Assembly: GCF_023073915.1 (NCBI RefSeq)
Contig: NZ_JADPKK010000019.1
Span: 1 to 64,000 of the forward strand
Source: Bradyrhizobium sp. 149
GTDB lineage: Bacteria; Pseudomonadota; Alphaproteobacteria; Rhizobiales; Xanthobacteraceae
Length of the DNA: 64,000 nucleotides
Direction: 5' to 3'
Below the pieces are notes generated by a model. The model saw only the letters and a program-made list of their open reading frames with translations. It had not been told where the DNA came from and did no database searches. Both the position numbers and the translations under genes were made by a program. Shown piece by piece: positions 62,605-64,000 of the stretch (positions are counted from its first letter, which is position 1; each line of letters begins with the position of its first letter).

Positions 62605-62982
62605 TCAATGGCTATTCTGGACGACCGTCGCCGAGTTGAACGCACCGAATTGGGACAGGAAACTGCTGGTGGACTGGCCGGCCTGGCCGACAAACGCGAA
62701 ATTGCTCACGCCCGCCTGCCCGACCGATGCCGACGCCGTTCCGCCGAATTGCAGGATTCCGGTCGCGTTGTTCGTGCCGTTTTGAGTGACGGTCGCGCTG
62801 GTGCTGCCGCCGATCATGAACACGCCGGCCATGTTGAGCTGGCTGTTCTGGTTGAGCACGACCGGCGGGCCGCCGAGCGACACGATGGTCTTGATGTCGG
62901 CGGTCTGCGCACCGGCAGATCCGCCGCCCATGCAACACAAGGTGAGAAATGCGCCACCAGCGGCGCCTGAAAAATGTCTCAT
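62605..62982 (-). CDS. Curlin-repeat exported protein (about 125 residues)
   Basis: I place the start at MRHFSGAAGG, which has GAGG seven bases upstream and gives a compact signal peptide. An upstream ATG at 63015 overlaps the preceding gene's stop (TGATG) and could permit coupled translation. Mature repeats: VLNQNSQLNMAG, ATVTQNGTNN, TGILQFGGTA, ASVGQAGVSN, AFVGQAGQST, FLSQFGAFN, ATVVQNSH. The Gln/Gly/Asn spacing fits curlin repeats. Confidence 0.8.
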   Translation of the reverse strand: MRHFSGAAGGAFLTLCCMGGGSAGAQTADIKTIVSLGGPPVVLNQNSQLNMAGVFMIGGSTSATVTQNGTNNATGILQFGGTASASVGQAGVSNFAFVGQAGQSTSSFLSQFGAFNSATVVQNSH

Positions 62983-63014
62983 GACATGCCTCGCAACTGA
63001 AAATGGATTTGCCA

Positions 63015-63407
63015 TCACGGAGTCTGCTGAAGAATCGTCGAGCCGTTCAGGATTCCGAGCTGTCCAACTCCGGCCGCGTTGTTCGCGCCGATCTGGCCGA
63101 TCAGGCTCGAATTGGAGCCGCCGGCCTGGCCGAGTAACGCGGTGTTGGACGCCGTCGCGGTCGTGCCGCCCTGCCCGATCACCGATGTGTTGACGGTGAG
63201 AAGCGAGCCCGTCTGCAAGGTGGTCGCAGTATTGGTCGCACCGAACTGCATCGTGGTGGCGCTGTTGCTGGTGGACCCGCTCTGCGAGATGAAGGAGCTG
63301 TTGGTCGTGCCGAACTGCAGCACGCTGGCCGAGTTGCCGGCCCGGGCATCGACAATACTCAGCAAGCTGAACGTGACGATTGTGGCAACGAGATATTTGC
63401 TCTGCAT
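63015..63407 (-). CDS. Curlin-repeat exported protein (130 residues)
   Basis: Signal peptide of about 23 residues, GGAGGA ribosome site six bases upstream. Repeats: ASVLQFGTTN, SFISQSGSTSN, ATTMQFGATN, ATTLQTGSLL, SVIGQGGTTA, ALLGQAGGSN, SLIGQIGANN, AGVGQLGILN. Composition is dominated by Ser, Thr, Gly, Asn and Gln, as in amyloid fibre subunits. It is the second gene of the cluster. Confidence 0.82.
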   Translation of the reverse strand: MQSKYLVATIVTFSLLSIVDARAGNSASVLQFGTTNSSFISQSGSTSNSATTMQFGATNTATTLQTGSLLTVNTSVIGQGGTTATASNTALLGQAGGSNSSLIGQIGANNAAGVGQLGILNGSTILQQTP

Positions 63408-63484
63408 GACATTTCCTCCGCGAAGTCGGCGGACAATCTCTCACCGAGTCGTCCCGCCCGAGGCGGTGCTTTCAGGAATGGCGC

Positions 63485-63508
63485 GGACGCGCCGCAGTTG
63501 ACGCGTCC
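63485..63508. other. Hairpin between first and second curlin-like genes
   Basis: GGACGCG and CGCGTCC arms with a 10-base loop lie in the 118-base gap after the first cluster gene. It may attenuate or stabilise transcripts so that the first subunit is made in excess; inference only. Confidence 0.4.
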
Positions 63509-63525
63509 GGCCAAACGGGGCTGGC

Positions 63526-63924
63526 TTAGTGCGCCGTCTGCGAAACGGTGCTCGTGTTGATGCCGAATCCGAGCTGACCGACGGCGGCGGCGTTGTTCTG
63601 GAGCGCGGCGGGCCCGAACGAGTTCTGGGTGATCGCGCTGCCGTTGTTGCCGAATGCCACCTGGCCGGTGGTCGCCGAGTTCTGCACGCCGATCTGGTTC
63701 ACAGTGCTGCCGTTGTTGAGCGAGGCGGCGCTGGTCCCCTGCATCGTGGTCGCACTGTTCACGAGGCCGAGCTGGCTGGTCGACGAGGTGTCATTGGTGA
63801 GGCCCTGCTGCGAGACGCTGGAACCGTTCACGAGGCCCACTTGTACCGTGGTCGAGGTGTTGGCGGCCTGCGCGGCGGAGGACAGGGCGAGCACGGCAAC
63901 GGAAGCAAAAAACAATTTGCGCAT
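63526..63924 (-). CDS. Curlin-repeat exported protein (132 residues), first of cluster
   Basis: Signal peptide MRKLFFASVAVLALSSAAQA, AAGGGA ribosome site. The mature part has Ser/Thr/Asn/Gln-rich repeats with Gln-x-Gly and Asn positions: TTVQVGLVNG, SSVSQQGLTND, STSQLGLVNS, STVNQIGVQNS, ATTGQVAFGNN, SAITQNSFG, AAVGQLGFGIN. It begins the leftward cluster; its promoter would lie at the right edge of the window. It is a good candidate for the major fibre subunit by position and composition. Confidence 0.82.
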   Translation of the reverse strand: MRKLFFASVAVLALSSAAQAANTSTTVQVGLVNGSSVSQQGLTNDTSSTSQLGLVNSATTMQGTSAASLNNGSTVNQIGVQNSATTGQVAFGNNGSAITQNSFGPAALQNNAAAVGQLGFGINTSTVSQTAH

Positions 63925-64000
63925 GGAGTATCCCTTTCTAGCAAAGATGTTTGACTGGATTCGGATGCCGTCTTGGAGGAGGCCGACATCGTAGGGATAA

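Noticed and set aside
1..64000. CRISPR arrays, insertion sequences, prophage, rRNA
   Set aside because: No regularly spaced repeats, transposase, integrase or phage structural genes, and no rRNA segments were seen. The repeats found are small intergenic palindromes or local duplications.

Overview
The window is a high-GC alphaproteobacterial chromosome segment, most likely from Bradyrhizobium or a close relative. The support is the codon use, a Bradyrhizobium-style outer-membrane beta-barrel protein, HWE and PAS-hybrid sensor kinases, a short FliN, a dispersed palindromic intergenic repeat, and a mix of aromatic/organic-acid type regulators with orphan solute-binding proteins. No insertion sequence, integrase, phage gene or CRISPR array was seen, and coding density is about 90 percent. 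The organism assignment is inference from gene content; no rRNA is present.

Region by region. 0.4-7 kb: a TolA/TonB-like envelope protein, an aldo/keto reductase, a small HTH protein, the MgtE magnesium channel and two tandem secreted NodB-type polysaccharide deacetylases. 7.3-11.7 kb: a leftward cluster with a 16-cysteine copper-binding helical bundle protein, a ZnT9-like cation diffusion facilitator, a thioredoxin-reductase-like flavoprotein, an FMN reductase and small proteins; it looks like a metal/redox unit. 11.9-18.6 kb: a signalling module with a Crp-type regulator, a giant CheB-CheR-PAS-HWE kinase, a separate catalytically intact CheB, a lone receiver protein, several short coiled-coil proteins and two tiny membrane ORFs. 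18.7-25.1 kb: SDR, zinc alcohol dehydrogenase, membrane protein, GH13 enzyme, CsbD, a DUF305 membrane protein and a cysteine hydrolase, an assemblage resembling stress-survival islands of rhizobia. 25.4-27.7 kb: tRNA-Leu(GAG), fliN, lipB and a stand-alone DnaB-like ATPase. 27.8-30.7 kb: two LysR regulators, each divergent from a tautomerase, with a 43-bp direct repeat flanking one pair. 30.8-39.7 kb: two PAS hybrid kinases around acylphosphatase, a PEP-mutase-family lyase, the biotin-carrying subunit of an acyl-CoA carboxylase and a zinc metallopeptidase. 39.7-42.8 kb: transporters, one of them an MFS gene broken by an apparent one-base deletion.

42.8-48.2 kb is a coherent sugar-acid catabolic locus: MFS permease and GntR regulator facing leftward, and an enolase-superfamily dehydratase, IdnO-like and IdnD-like dehydrogenases facing rightward, with a palindromic operator between them. 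48.2-55.5 kb holds a DUF2380 exported protein divergent from a NarL-type two-component pair, a membrane protein, and an IclR regulator followed by two orphan solute-binding proteins. 55.6-61.7 kb holds an ArsR/SRPBCC pair with two clear operators, a serine hydrolase, an outer-membrane protein, an SDR without its catalytic Tyr/Lys, a GNAT enzyme and two secreted proteins.

The right end (61.8-63.9 kb) carries five leftward consecutive genes for small exported proteins. Four are built almost entirely of curlin-like Q-x-G-x-x-N repeats, and the fifth has weaker ones. This multi-subunit curli-like amyloid locus is the strongest candidate for an under-described system here; its export genes (csgG/E/F type) are not in the window.
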